Of a stretch of 64,000 nt of DNA, positions 15,698 through 23,686 are shown piece by piece. The notes below the pieces were generated by a model. The model was given only the letters and a program-made list of their open reading frames with translations. It was not told where the DNA came from and ran no database searches. The position numbers and the translations under genes were made by a program. The stretch spans positions 124,001-188,000 of the forward strand of contig JACQZU010000020.1 of NCBI GenBank assembly GCA_016213735.1, given 5' to 3'. This DNA is from Acidobacteriota bacterium (lineage in GTDB: Bacteria > Acidobacteriota > Holophagae > Holophagales > Holophagaceae). Numbering within the stretch: position 1 is the stretch's first letter; every line of letters starts with the position of its first letter.

Positions 15698-17046
15698 GGT
15701 TTCTGCGGGTTCCGCTTGAAGGAATTGAGGAGCTTCAGAAATCGACTCGAAATTCCCCTCTCCCGGTCCAGGTAGGTGGCGTGGAGGTTCTCCATTTCCT
15801 GGCCCACGGGGACATTCAATGAGGAAGATTTCCGGATGGAGAGGATCTGGGATGGATAAACGCTTCGGTGACCCGTCATGAGGAAGCTGATCACGCAGGC
15901 GACGGTTGCATAGGGGGCCACCGCAGGGCCGAACAGTTCAACGGCCAGAATGCTTGCGGCGATCGGGGTGTTGGCCGCGCCCGCCAGGAGGCTGGTGAGG
16001 CCGATGGCCGAGAAGGTGGCCACATGCAGGTGGAACAAGGACGCGAAAAAAGCGCCGGATGTCGCGCCGACGAAGAAGATCGGGGTGACGATTCCGCCGC
16101 TCCCGCCGAAATTCAGGGTGAGGCTCGTGTACACCGGCTTTGCAATGAACGCGTACCAGGGCGCAGGGGAGCCACGAAGGCAGGACTCGATGGTTTCCAA
16201 GCCAAGACCGAGGTACTGGCGGGACAGGGTGAAGGCCAGGACCAGGAGGATGCCCCCCCCGATCAGGCCCTTGAGGGGATTCCATAACTTGATCCGCTTC
16301 GAGGCCGCTTCTCCAAGCTTCAGGGTCTCGATCAGGAGAACGGAAACGAGCCCGAAGAATACCCCTGCAAGGACCACCTTCAGGAAAAACATTTCGCTGA
16401 AGATCGGGACGAAATCCAGGTTGTGGGTGAAGTACTTCACCCCCAGGGCCTTCGCAATCTGGAAGCTGGTGATCCCCGCGATGAAGGACGGCAGGAGAAC
16501 CTCGTAGAGGATCGAACCGACGAAAAGGACCTCCACGCCGAAGATCGACCCCGCGATCGGAGTCCCGAATACGGCTGCAAAGCCGGCGCTGATTCCGCAA
16601 ATGACGAGTTTCTTCCGGTCTTCGTTGTTGAACCGGAGGACGTCCGCAAACAGGGAAGAAAGCCCCGCACCGATCTGGGCACAGGGGCCTTCCTTCCCGG
16701 CGGAGCCTCCGAGGGCCAGGGTCATGACGGTGGCCACCAGTTTGACGGGGACCACAGCGGCCTTGATCTTCCCGAAGCGCCGGTGGAGAGCCTCGATGAC
16801 TTTTTCGGTGCCGTGGCCCTCAGCCTCCGGCGCCAGGTACTTGACCATGAGGGCGCTCAGGAACAGGGCGGCCGGGAGCAGGAAAAGGGTCCAGGACCGG
16901 CTTCCGGTCATGGAGGTGGCCCAGGCCAGGAGTTTAAGGAAGCCAGTGGTGGCGAGCCCGACGATGGAGCCTACGGCTGTGGCCAGCGCCACCCACTTGA
17001 TGATGCTGATGAACAGGACGCTTTCCTCGGCGATCTTCTGCCTCAT
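15694..17046 (-). CDS. clcA: ClC-family chloride channel / H+-Cl- antiporter
   Basis: A 450-aa membrane protein with the ClC selectivity motifs GSAGKEGPCAQIG (including the gating Glu) and GISAGFAAVFGTPIAG, a third (NFGGSGGIVTPIFFVGA) and a TM count of 10 or more. It has no CBS domains. Such proteins exchange Cl- for H+ and aid acid and ionic stress responses. It opens the operon with tolB and pal, an unusual partner choice, and diverges from marR1 across a 157-nt gap. Confidence 0.92.
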   Translation of the reverse strand: MRQKIAEESVLFISIIKWVALATAVGSIVGLATTGFLKLLAWATSMTGSRSWTLFLLPAALFLSALMVKYLAPEAEGHGTEKVIEALHRRFGKIKAAVVPVKLVATVMTLALGGSAGKEGPCAQIGAGLSSLFADVLRFNNEDRKKLVICGISAGFAAVFGTPIAGSIFGVEVLFVGSILYEVLLPSFIAGITSFQIAKALGVKYFTHNLDFVPIFSEMFFLKVVLAGVFFGLVSVLLIETLKLGEAASKRIKLWNPLKGLIGGGILLVLAFTLSRQYLGLGLETIESCLRGSPAPWYAFIAKPVYTSLTLNFGGSGGIVTPIFFVGATSGAFFASLFHLHVATFSAIGLTSLLAGAANTPIAASILAVELFGPAVAPYATVACVISFLMTGHRSVYPSQILSIRKSSSLNVPVGQEMENLHATYLDRERGISSRFLKLLNSFKRNPQKP

Positions 17047-17168
17047 TCCATCAACCCTTCGGGCGGCCCTGCCCGGAATGCCGGCGGGAAGAGGGCGTGC
17101 AACAAGGTCTGCTTGCGCGGGGATGCCTTGGGGTCATGGGGGGGAGGCTCCGATTTCCCAAGTATGGG

Positions 17169-17201
17169 TTGACAAATTAGCTTTGCAACCCAAATTATTA
17201 T
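17169..17201 (+). promoter_or_regulatory. Promoter upstream of marR1
   Basis: TTGACA (17169-17174) is followed after 17 nt by AAATTA (17192-17197), or after 21 nt by TATTAT (17196-17201). The ATG is at 17204 with no Shine-Dalgarno, so the transcript is probably leaderless or nearly so. The spacer contains AATTAGCTTTGC (17175-17186), matching 11 of 12 bases of the spacer of the promoter at 19749. That shared motif is a candidate MarR operator. Confidence 0.65.
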
Positions 17202-17203
17202 GC

Positions 17204-17689
17204 ATGGCAACCAAAGCGCTTTGTCGCGAGGACCTCGTTGCCGAGTCCATCCAGGACCTTCGACGCGTGGTGAAGGCCATCGAGGACTACTCCCGCAAGG
17301 TGGAGCACCGTTTTGGGCTCACCGGACCCCAGGCATGGACCCTCTGGGAAATGGGAATAGGCGGTCCGCAAAGTTTGAAGGAACTCGCCGCACGCATGGC
17401 CATGGACCCGAGCACCCTGGTGGGGGTCATCGATCGACTGCTGGTCAAGGGTCTGGTCCTCAAGAGCAAGGACGGCGAGGATCGACGGCAGGTCTCCCTG
17501 CGTCCCAGCGCAAAGGGATGGGATCTTCTGGCCGAGGCTCCCCACCCTTCCCAGGGGTGCCTCCGGCAGGGACTGGAGCAGATGGAAACGCGCGACATCC
17601 AGCAATTGCATCGCTCGATGCAATTGCTGGTCGATGTCCTGGAGACCGGCCCGTTCCGCCCATCCTTCGTTTTCGGGGAGAACAAATAG
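17204..17689 (+). CDS. MarR-family transcriptional regulator (first paralogue)
   Basis: A 161-aa winged-helix protein: dimerisation helix (LRRVVKAIEDYSRKVEHRFGL), HTH (LKELAARMAMDPSTLVGVIDRL) and wing (KDGEDRRQVSLRPSAKG). It closely resembles the regulator at 20336-20815, sharing QxLRRxVKAxEDYSR and LTGPQxWxLWE, so the two arose by duplication. It diverges from clcA and probably autoregulates through the motif in its promoter. The ligand is unknown. Confidence 0.9.
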   Translation: MATKALCREDLVAESIQDLRRVVKAIEDYSRKVEHRFGLTGPQAWTLWEMGIGGPQSLKELAARMAMDPSTLVGVIDRLLVKGLVLKSKDGEDRRQVSLRPSAKGWDLLAEAPHPSQGCLRQGLEQMETRDIQQLHRSMQLLVDVLETGPFRPSFVFGENK

Positions 17690-18062
17690 GACGGGGGCTT
17701 TCCCTTGCCCATGAGTGGAGTCCCAGGATCCGGCCTGGAAGGGCCCCTTCCCTCCCCGGCATCTCCCCTTTTCTGGTGCAGCTTCGCTCCAAGGGACCCC
17801 CACGAGAGGGAGGGGTGGATGCGTGAACTCCCCCTTCGCGCGAGGGACCGCCGGGCCTGGTCCTCAGCACCCCCGGCGTGGTGGCCTGGCCTGGGATGGG
17901 GGGGCCCCTCTGTTCCTGTTTTTTCGTCGCCCGCAATACCTTTGCCCAGGCTCGCTCACAGGAGAGGGTGGTGGAGGCCCAAGGATTGGGACGGGCCCCC
18001 CGATCCTTCGTTGGAGGAAGAGGGTGAAATCGAAAACCTCAACCAGGGTGTTGGGGCTCGCA
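17690..18062. other. 373-nt convergent gap after marR1
   Basis: The gap separates the ends of marR1 (+) and the anti-sigma gene (-). The frames that cross it have repetitive Gly/Pro/Arg composition typical of noncoding GC-rich DNA. I see no motif, tRNA or clear terminator. Confidence 0.4.
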
Positions 18063-18680
18063 TCAGAAACGAGGTTGGATCGGCGGCTCGGCAAGGATGT
18101 ACCCCCTGCCATTCTCATTCCAGGCGCTGGCCTGGTGGCCGGAGGCAAGGATCACCGGACGCATCTTGGAATCGGCCTCCAGGCCTTTGAAGGGGCGGTC
18201 AAAGACGAATACGGCGCGTCCGTCCTTGAGGACATAGCAGGCGGCTCGGGCGGAATCGACCGTGCAGGCGCACCCTCCCTTGAGGGGCTGGTCGGCCAGA
18301 CGCGTCGGCAGGGGGGCGGAGAATCCCACAGCCTTGATGGACCATTGCCTGCAGCGCTCCATGCACTGTTCCACAGAATCCCCGGCGGAGTCGTCCACCG
18401 TGAAATCGAGGCGCGGGGCGACCATGAATTCCTGCAGGGCTGCCCTGGCGAAACGCTCCCCTTCATGGGAGTTTCGATGAGCCATCCAACCCAAGAAACC
18501 GGTTCCGAACAGAAACGTGATAGCGGCGGCGATGCCCAAGGCAGGCCACGAGCTTCGGGAGGGGTGCCTTTGGGCAGCCCTGATCAGGCTGCGTCGCAAA
18601 TCCTCGGGAGCCTGGCCGGGACGAAGGATTCCTGCAAGGTGTTGATCGAAGTCGGGGGTGGTGGTCGTTTTCCCGTTCAT
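18063..18680 (-). CDS. Probable membrane-anchored anti-sigma factor with a cysteine-rich periplasmic domain
   Basis: Short helical N-terminal region (about residues 8-40), one TM helix (ALGIAAAITFLFGTGFLGWM) and an extracytoplasmic domain of about 130 aa with CMERC, CAC and a later Cys. The gene overlaps the ECF sigma gene by 4 nt, the usual sigma/anti-sigma arrangement. No zinc-binding HxxxCxxC ZAS motif is visible in the N terminus. The Cys cluster in the sensing domain could bind metal or respond to thiol oxidation (inference). The family is not recognised by name. Confidence 0.7.
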   Translation of the reverse strand: MNGKTTTTPDFDQHLAGILRPGQAPEDLRRSLIRAAQRHPSRSSWPALGIAAAITFLFGTGFLGWMAHRNSHEGERFARAALQEFMVAPRLDFTVDDSAGDSVEQCMERCRQWSIKAVGFSAPLPTRLADQPLKGGCACTVDSARAACYVLKDGRAVFVFDRPFKGLEADSKMRPVILASGHQASAWNENGRGYILAEPPIQPRF

Positions 18681-19189
18681 GCCGCACCTCCATTCAACGA
18701 TTCGCCGTTCGGATCCAGGGCGGCCTTCAAGGCTGCCTTGGCCCTGAAAAGCCTGCTTTGGACCGTCCCCAGAGGCAGCTCCAGGTGGCTTGCGATTTGT
18801 TCATAGGAAAGCTCCTGCTGGTAGCGCAGGAGGATGAGGGTCCGGGCGGCCGGTGCAATTCGGGCAAGCGCATCAGGCAGCCCTTCAAGCAGAGACGGGT
18901 CGATGGTTCCATCCTCCTCGGGGTCCGGCAGGACCTCGAAGTCTTCCGGATCCCAGACCTCGAACCGGGAACTGCTTCTGAACTCCATGGCGATCTCGTG
19001 GCTGAGAATGGAGAGGAGCCAGGACCGGGCTGCTGAAGCATCCCGCAACTGTCTGCGTTTCTCGAATGCCTTCAGGAAGGTCCGTTGGACGAGTTCCCGG
19101 GCGAGGTCCTCCTGCCGGAGTTTCATCCGGGCGAATGCATAAACACCATCGAGATGCTCGTTCACCAGGGCTTCACAGGTTGGGGTCAA
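18677..19189 (-). CDS. ECF-type RNA polymerase sigma factor
   Basis: A 170-aa sigma-70 family protein. Region 2 has VYAFARMKLRQEDLARELVQ and TFLKAFEKRRQLRD. Region 4 has LRYQQELSYEQIASHLELP and LGTVQSRLFRAKAALK. An acidic linker (WDPEDFEVLPDPEEDGTID) joins the two. It is followed, with a 4-nt overlap, by its probable anti-sigma factor and preceded by a small secreted Cys/His/Met peptide gene. Confidence 0.92.
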   Translation of the reverse strand: MTPTCEALVNEHLDGVYAFARMKLRQEDLARELVQRTFLKAFEKRRQLRDASAARSWLLSILSHEIAMEFRSSSRFEVWDPEDFEVLPDPEEDGTIDPSLLEGLPDALARIAPAARTLILLRYQQELSYEQIASHLELPLGTVQSRLFRAKAALKAALDPNGESLNGGAA

Positions 19190-19245
19190 TGGGCTTCCTG
19201 AGGGCAGGATCGTCCGGGATGGAGGATGCTTCCGGGAAAAGAATG

Positions 19246-19267
19246 GCGGGACGGCGAACCGTCCCGC
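19246..19267 (-). terminator. Rho-independent terminator with a UUCG tetraloop
   Basis: Read on the minus strand, GCGGGACGG pairs with CCGTCCCGC around TTCG, followed by CATTCTTTT. It lies 21 nt after the stop of the small secreted-peptide gene and before the ECF sigma gene. It should raise the peptide-to-sigma expression ratio or separate the two units. Confidence 0.75.
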
Positions 19268-19288
19268 GGAGGTTTCATGGTAGGGCCT

Positions 19289-19534
19289 TCAGAGGTGATG
19301 GAGGCCCTCCAGCGTGTAATACGGTGGCTTTCCAGATTCCTGGTCCGAGGGCTTGAGGGTCGGGCTTTCCGCGCAGCACCCGCTGGGCGTGCATGGATTC
19401 CCAGCCCCCATCCGGTGCATGGACATCCCGGAGTCTGCTGGGTGATGCGTGGCGGCCTTTCCCCCGTCCTCCGCAAAGACAAGCGTGAATGAGGCCAAGG
19501 CCAGGATGGATAGAAGCGTTCGGGTGAAGTTCAT
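19289..19534 (-). CDS. 81-aa secreted peptide rich in Cys, His and Met
   Basis: The ATG at 19534 follows AAGGAG. A Sec signal (residues about 1-20, LLSILALASFTLVFA) is followed by a short mature chain with HH, MSMHRM, then CTPSGCC and a C-terminal LHHL. The residues resemble soft-metal ligands such as Cu, Zn or Hg. I do not recognise the family. It lies immediately upstream of an ECF sigma/anti-sigma pair, which suggests an ECF-controlled metal or redox buffer. The function is inference. Confidence 0.7.
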   Translation of the reverse strand: MNFTRTLLSILALASFTLVFAEDGGKAATHHPADSGMSMHRMGAGNPCTPSGCCAESPTLKPSDQESGKPPYYTLEGLHHL

Positions 19535-19748
19535 GGGAATCTCCTTGGGTGAGGCCAACCTTCTTGGCGGCTCTACTGATGGATGCCCCGGGACACCTTT
19601 TGTTCCGCCCTTTTTTTGGGAGGGTCCGCCGACCCCCAGTCGCCTTGCATTCCCGAAGGGATATCTCCGGGAATCCCCCGCCCGACGTGGAACCTCCGAG
19701 CAGGACTTCGGCGCCTGGAAGTCATCGAAGAAGGAGCCGAGGCTGGGC

Positions 19749-19777
19749 TTGACAAAATAATTAGCATTGCCTATTAT
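19749..19777 (+). promoter_or_regulatory. Near-consensus sigma-70 promoter for the exported protein-marR2 unit
   Basis: TTGACA (19749-19754), a 17-nt spacer and TATTAT (19772-19777). The ATG at 19795 follows only about 10 nt after the expected start site, with no Shine-Dalgarno. The spacer holds AATTAGCATTGC (19759-19770), nearly identical to the spacer of the marR1 promoter. Confidence 0.8.
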
Positions 19778-19794
19778 TGGTATTGGAATTAAAA

Positions 19795-20304
19795 ATGACC
19801 TCCTCCCTCCTGCTTGCCCCCGAACAGCCCATGACCTGGCTGGTCTGGGTGGTCTGGGCCTTCCTGTGCGCGTTGTCCTTTCCTGCACTCGCGGCCTCGG
19901 CCGGGAGAGCCCATCCTCCCCAGGTTCCTTATTCCACCTGGGCTCAGGTCGAGACCGGGTACGACGCATCCAGTCTGGCCAGCTTCGACGGCGTCATCGC
20001 CAAGGTCCGGTTATTCCAATTCGCCGCCCGGGGGCCGGCGTTGGGGGTGGAAATCCCCAACGGCGAACGCACCACCCTGGTGTTGATCGCGCCGATGAGT
20101 TACCTCGCCTCCAAAGGCAGGCTGGTCGGGCGGGGCCTCCGCATCAAGGGATCGGGGTCCCGCCAAACATTGGCCTTCGGAGACCTGATCATTGCCCGGG
20201 AGGTCACCCTGCAAGGTCGACCGTTGAAGCTTCGGGATGAATGCGGGAGGCATGTCTGGAACCCCCGTCGACCCAAACCACCCATCTCGGACGATGATCA
20301 TTAG
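19795..20304 (+). CDS. Exported protein of unknown function upstream of marR2
   Basis: A 169-aa product with an N-terminal hydrophobic signal or anchor (MTWLVWVVWAFLCALSFPALAA) and a mainly beta-type mature part of about 130 aa (VIAKVRLFQFAARGPALGVE, LIIAREVTLQGRPLKL). The alternation of short strands suggests a small OB-like fold, but I cannot name the family. It shares the strong promoter at 19749 with the second MarR gene, which starts 31 nt after its stop, so it is probably a target of that regulator. Confidence 0.65.
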   Translation: MTSSLLLAPEQPMTWLVWVVWAFLCALSFPALAASAGRAHPPQVPYSTWAQVETGYDASSLASFDGVIAKVRLFQFAARGPALGVEIPNGERTTLVLIAPMSYLASKGRLVGRGLRIKGSGSRQTLAFGDLIIAREVTLQGRPLKLRDECGRHVWNPRRPKPPISDDDH

Positions 20305-20335
20305 GATGAGAATCAGCTCGATCCAAGAGGCCCCG

Positions 20336-20815
20336 ATGCCCGCTGCCCGGACAAAATCTCAACTGATCCAGGAATCCATGCAGAGCCTGCGACGGATCGT
20401 GAAGGCCCTGGAGGACTATTCCCGCGACGTGGAGCAGCAGTTCGGTCTCACCGGGCCGCAGTTGTGGGCGCTGTGGGAGCTGGGCCACGAAGGTCCGCTC
20501 TCCCTGAAGGACCTGGCGGCGCGGATGCACCTGGAATCCAGCACCGTCGTGGGGGTGGTGGATCGGCTCGTGGCAAAAGGGCTCATCGTGAGAAACCCCG
20601 ATCCCCTCGATCGGAGGAAAGTATCCCTGGCTCCAACCCCCAAGGGAGATCAAATCCTCGCAGCCGCACCTCCGCCCGCCCAGGGACACCTCTTGCAGGG
20701 GCTCGAGTCCATGCATCGCAAGCGCGTGGAGAGTCTCCACGAATCGCTCCAGACCCTCGAACAGGTGCTTGGGGCCAGGAAACTGAAAGCGCCGTTCTTT
20801 TTTGCTAAGGAGTGA
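20336..20815 (+). CDS. MarR-family transcriptional regulator (second paralogue)
   Basis: A 159-aa winged-helix regulator with LRRIVKALEDYSRDVEQQFG, the HTH LKDLAARMHLESSTVVGVVD and the wing DPLDRRKVSLAPTPKG. The start chosen is ATG 20336 with AAGAGG 5 nt upstream, which makes it the same length as its paralogue at 17204. In-frame ATGs at 20294 and 20306 are possible. It follows the exported-protein gene in the same transcript and precedes the stress and osmolyte cluster. Confidence 0.9.
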   Translation: MPAARTKSQLIQESMQSLRRIVKALEDYSRDVEQQFGLTGPQLWALWELGHEGPLSLKDLAARMHLESSTVVGVVDRLVAKGLIVRNPDPLDRRKVSLAPTPKGDQILAAAPPPAQGHLLQGLESMHRKRVESLHESLQTLEQVLGARKLKAPFFFAKE

Positions 20816-20964
20816 GAACAATCCGTCGTGGCCTGAGGGCTGGGGCGGCAACAGCCGCTGAAAAAAAATTCGATTCACAAGGGTGCGCCACATCCTGTGG
20901 CACAGGTACCGGGTAGGTCGGGCCGCCTCCTTTCCAGGCGACGTGCGTCGCATGGGAGGTGCCT

Positions 20965-21711
20965 ATGACCCTGTCTGGCAGCGCAAACCAGAACGCTCAT
21001 CATCCCGGAGCCGAAGGACATTCCAGTCGCCTCCAAGCATTGAAGGCCCATCGGCCCGAATCCCCCGAGGTCTTCGATCAGGGCCGGTGCCTCCAACCCG
21101 GCTGGCTCCTGCGCCCCAGGCGAGGAGGCGACCACGAAGGCATCCGCCTGCTCATGCAGCGGGTGTATCCCCCCCCACATGGTCCGGAATGCGTCTGGTC
21201 TGAGGCAGCCTTGGACCAGCACCTACGGCATTTCCCGAATGGACAATTCGTCATCCAGGACGATCGGGGAATCCTGCGGGCGACTTCATCCACCATGCGG
21301 GTGAATCGAGAACGGGCCCTTGCCCCCCACACCTGGCTGGAGATCACCGGAATGGGAACCCTGAGGACCCACGAACCCGGAGGGGAAATTCTTTACGGGG
21401 TCAACATCGCCGTGGATCCTTCGTTCCAGGGCCGGGGACTTGGTCGCACCCTCTACGATTCCCGGTTCGGGCTCGCCCGAAGCCTGGGATGCACGGCCTT
21501 TGCCGCAGGAGCGAGGATTCCCGGCTTTCATCGCGTGGCCGGCTGGTGCACCCCAGAGGACTACATCCGCAAGGTCGTAGCGGGTGAACTCCGGGACCCG
21601 ACGCTCAGCAAGCAACTTGCCCTTGGCTTCCAGGTGGCCGGGGTGCTCCTGGACTACGCCTACGACCACGAAACCCTGGGGCACGCAGCCCTGATCGTCA
21701 AGAACCTGTGA
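20965..21711 (+). CDS. GNAT-family N-acetyltransferase
   Basis: The acetyl-CoA binding core is visible as YGVNIAVDPSFQGRGLGRTLYDSR (V-x-P-x-x-Q-x-R-G-x-G) near residue 150. GGAGGT precedes the ATG at 20965. Its stop overlaps the start of a carbon-nitrogen hydrolase gene by 4 nt. In Bacillus YhcX-type proteins the same two domains are fused, so these two genes probably act as one functional unit on a shared metabolite, which is unknown. Confidence 0.88.
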   Translation: MTLSGSANQNAHHPGAEGHSSRLQALKAHRPESPEVFDQGRCLQPGWLLRPRRGGDHEGIRLLMQRVYPPPHGPECVWSEAALDQHLRHFPNGQFVIQDDRGILRATSSTMRVNRERALAPHTWLEITGMGTLRTHEPGGEILYGVNIAVDPSFQGRGLGRTLYDSRFGLARSLGCTAFAAGARIPGFHRVAGWCTPEDYIRKVVAGELRDPTLSKQLALGFQVAGVLLDYAYDHETLGHAALIVKNL

Positions 21712-22661
21712 GGTACACGATGAGATTCAAATCCCCCCAGTCGGTCATGTCACGGCCCGTGAGGGTCTGTTCCATCCAGTACGCCCTGAGGCCCCTCTCC
21801 ACCTTCGACGCCTTTGCCGAACAGGTGGAACGGTTCGTGGACGTGGGCGACGACTACGACTGCGACATCGTCCTGTTCCCGGAACTGCTCGGAGCCCAGC
21901 TTCTCGGTTGCCTCGACCCGGACCTGGAACCCGCCGATGCCATGAGGGGTGTGGCCGAGTCGTTCTCTGGAATGTTCGACGACCTGATGACCTATCTTGC
22001 CCGGGAATACGACCGGATCATCGTGGCTGGGACTTTCCCCAGGTTCAGGGGGGAGCGTCTCCAAAACGTGAGTTCCATCTTCGTTCCCGGACAGGAACCC
22101 GTTCACCAGCCGAAGCTCCACCTCACCCCTGCCGAACGCAGCACCTGGAACTTCGCCCCTGGCCATTCGCTGGATTTCGTGGAGACCGATTTCGGCCGTT
22201 TCGCCGTGAGTGTCTGCTACGACATCCAGTTCCCGGAAATCGCCCGGGTGCTCGCGGCCCAGGGTGTCCAGCTCCTGCTCGTTCCCTGCCTGACGGATGA
22301 CCTTCGTGGGCACCACCGGGTGACCCTCTGTGCCCAGGCGCGGGCGGTGGAGACCCAGATTTTCGTCGTCACCGCCGGCATGGTCGGCAGCCTCCCCCTG
22401 GTGACGGACCTCACGGCCCAGTATGCCCAAAGCGGCATTTTCACCCCCTCGGACTATGCCTTCCCCCCCCACGGGGTCGCCACCCAGGCGGCTCCGAACG
22501 TCGAGATGGTCATCGTGGCGGACCTCGACCTGGCCCTGCTCGATCACGTGCGCGAATCCGGGTCGGTCCTGAACCACCGGGATGCGGATTCCGACGACCT
22601 GCACGTGACCTTCCAGGGATCGATTGTTCTTCACCAGTGTCCCTGGCTTGAGACGGCCTGA
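21708..22661 (+). CDS. Carbon-nitrogen hydrolase (nitrilase superfamily)
   Basis: The nitrilase triad motifs are present: Glu in LFPELLGAQ, Lys in HQPKLHLTPAER and Cys in VSVCYDIQFPEIAR. Such enzymes hydrolyse amides, ureides or nitriles. The GTG at 21708 overlaps the GNAT stop. ATGs at 21720 and 21747 (MSRPVRVCSIQYALRP) are equally possible starts. It is coupled to the GNAT gene. Confidence 0.9.
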   Translation: MRYTMRFKSPQSVMSRPVRVCSIQYALRPLSTFDAFAEQVERFVDVGDDYDCDIVLFPELLGAQLLGCLDPDLEPADAMRGVAESFSGMFDDLMTYLAREYDRIIVAGTFPRFRGERLQNVSSIFVPGQEPVHQPKLHLTPAERSTWNFAPGHSLDFVETDFGRFAVSVCYDIQFPEIARVLAAQGVQLLLVPCLTDDLRGHHRVTLCAQARAVETQIFVVTAGMVGSLPLVTDLTAQYAQSGIFTPSDYAFPPHGVATQAAPNVEMVIVADLDLALLDHVRESGSVLNHRDADSDDLHVTFQGSIVLHQCPWLETA

Positions 22662-22717
22662 ACCCAGGGATCCCCGTGTTGCACGGCCCCTGCGCACCCA
22701 AACGAAAGGAGAATCCG

Positions 22718-23158
22718 GTGATTGAACGCGTGATTGTTGGCATCGATTTTTCAGAAGGTTCCAGGGCTGCGCTCCTGGAAGGCGAGGACCTTGCGGAACA
22801 GTTCGGCGTGCCCTGCCTGGCGGTGCATGTCCTTCCATCCGGCGGCCCCCTTTTCCCCGAGGCACTGCCTGTCCACATGGATCCCCTCTGGTACCAGGCC
22901 GAGGATCTGGAACGCCTGGAACACCTTCAGGAGTGGGTCTCTCCCCTCCCGCAGGCGATTGCCAAGGTCGTGACCGGGGAACCCGCGGATCAACTGGTGA
23001 GAACCGCGGACCCCAACGCCCTGCTTGTTCTTGGACGGGAGCATCACTCCCCGATAGGGGCCCTGTTTGCCGGATCGACCACCCGCTGGATCCTCAACCA
23101 CGCCCCCTGCCCCGTGATGGTGGTTCCGGCGAGTCCCGCCCAACCCGGAAAGGAATAG
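22718..23158 (+). CDS. Universal stress protein (UspA domain)
   Basis: A 146-aa single-domain protein starting at GTG 22718 after AAAGGAGA. It has VIVGIDFSEGSRAALLEGEDLA at the N terminus and a C-terminal nucleotide-binding stretch (LVLGREHHSPIGALFAGSTTRW, CPVMVVP) matching the ATP-binding UspA pattern. It sits between the nitrilase and HPF-like genes at the start of the stress cluster. Confidence 0.9.
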   Translation: MIERVIVGIDFSEGSRAALLEGEDLAEQFGVPCLAVHVLPSGGPLFPEALPVHMDPLWYQAEDLERLEHLQEWVSPLPQAIAKVVTGEPADQLVRTADPNALLVLGREHHSPIGALFAGSTTRWILNHAPCPVMVVPASPAQPGKE

Positions 23159-23215
23159 TGGATTCCGACCGGGCTCACCCCATTCCTTCGCCGATTCCCC
23201 TTTCAAGGAACGCCC

Positions 23216-23644
23216 ATGAGATACAACCCCAATTCCCACCAGCGTCGCTCCGCATTCCCGCCTGCCGGCACCCGGCCCCGCTCTGAAACGTTGGGTCGGA
23301 CCACCACCGAGCAGACCCCCCTTTGGGTCCGGACCTTCGGTCTGGCAGGCATCCCGGACGCACGCACCTATGTCCGGCGCCATGCGGGATTCAAGCTTGG
23401 CAAATTCGCCTATCACATCGAAGGTCTTCAGGTCCGGATGAAGAACGAGAGCGGCCCCAAGGGCGCTCCTCTGGCGGTATGCACGATCACCGTCGACCTT
23501 GCCCGGGCGGGCATCGTGGTCGTGGAACAGGCTTCCCAGAGCCCCATGGCGGCATTCGATCTGGCCCTGGACAGCGCCGAACGCAGCGTGCGCCGAACCC
23601 TCCAGAAGATCGGCGACCGGAAGCGGCAGCCAAAACCGGAATAA
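23216..23644 (+). CDS. HPF/RaiA-like ribosome-associated protein
   Basis: A 142-aa protein with a basic disordered N terminus (residues 1-40) and a HPF/RaiA-type beta-alpha-beta domain (ARTYVRRHAGFKLGKF, IEGLQVRMKNESGPKG, MAAFDLALDSAERSVRRTLQK). It is more divergent than the canonical hpf at 4268. Co-location with a universal stress protein suggests that ribosome protection is part of the stress programme. The assignment rests on pattern only. Confidence 0.75.
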   Translation: MRYNPNSHQRRSAFPPAGTRPRSETLGRTTTEQTPLWVRTFGLAGIPDARTYVRRHAGFKLGKFAYHIEGLQVRMKNESGPKGAPLAVCTITVDLARAGIVVVEQASQSPMAAFDLALDSAERSVRRTLQKIGDRKRQPKPE

Positions 23645-23686
23645 GGCCGTTGTCCCCGTGAATCGAACGCTCCACCGGAGGTATCC

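Noticed and set aside
17705-18190. Open frame in the gap after marR1
   Set aside because: No conserved motif, no ribosome-binding site and Gly/Pro/Arg-rich composition; it also runs into the anti-sigma gene on the other strand.
20850-20876. GCGGC-AACA-GCCGC hairpin followed by A-tract as a terminator for marR2
   Set aside because: The run of A follows the hairpin on the plus strand, so a U-tract would exist only on the opposite strand.
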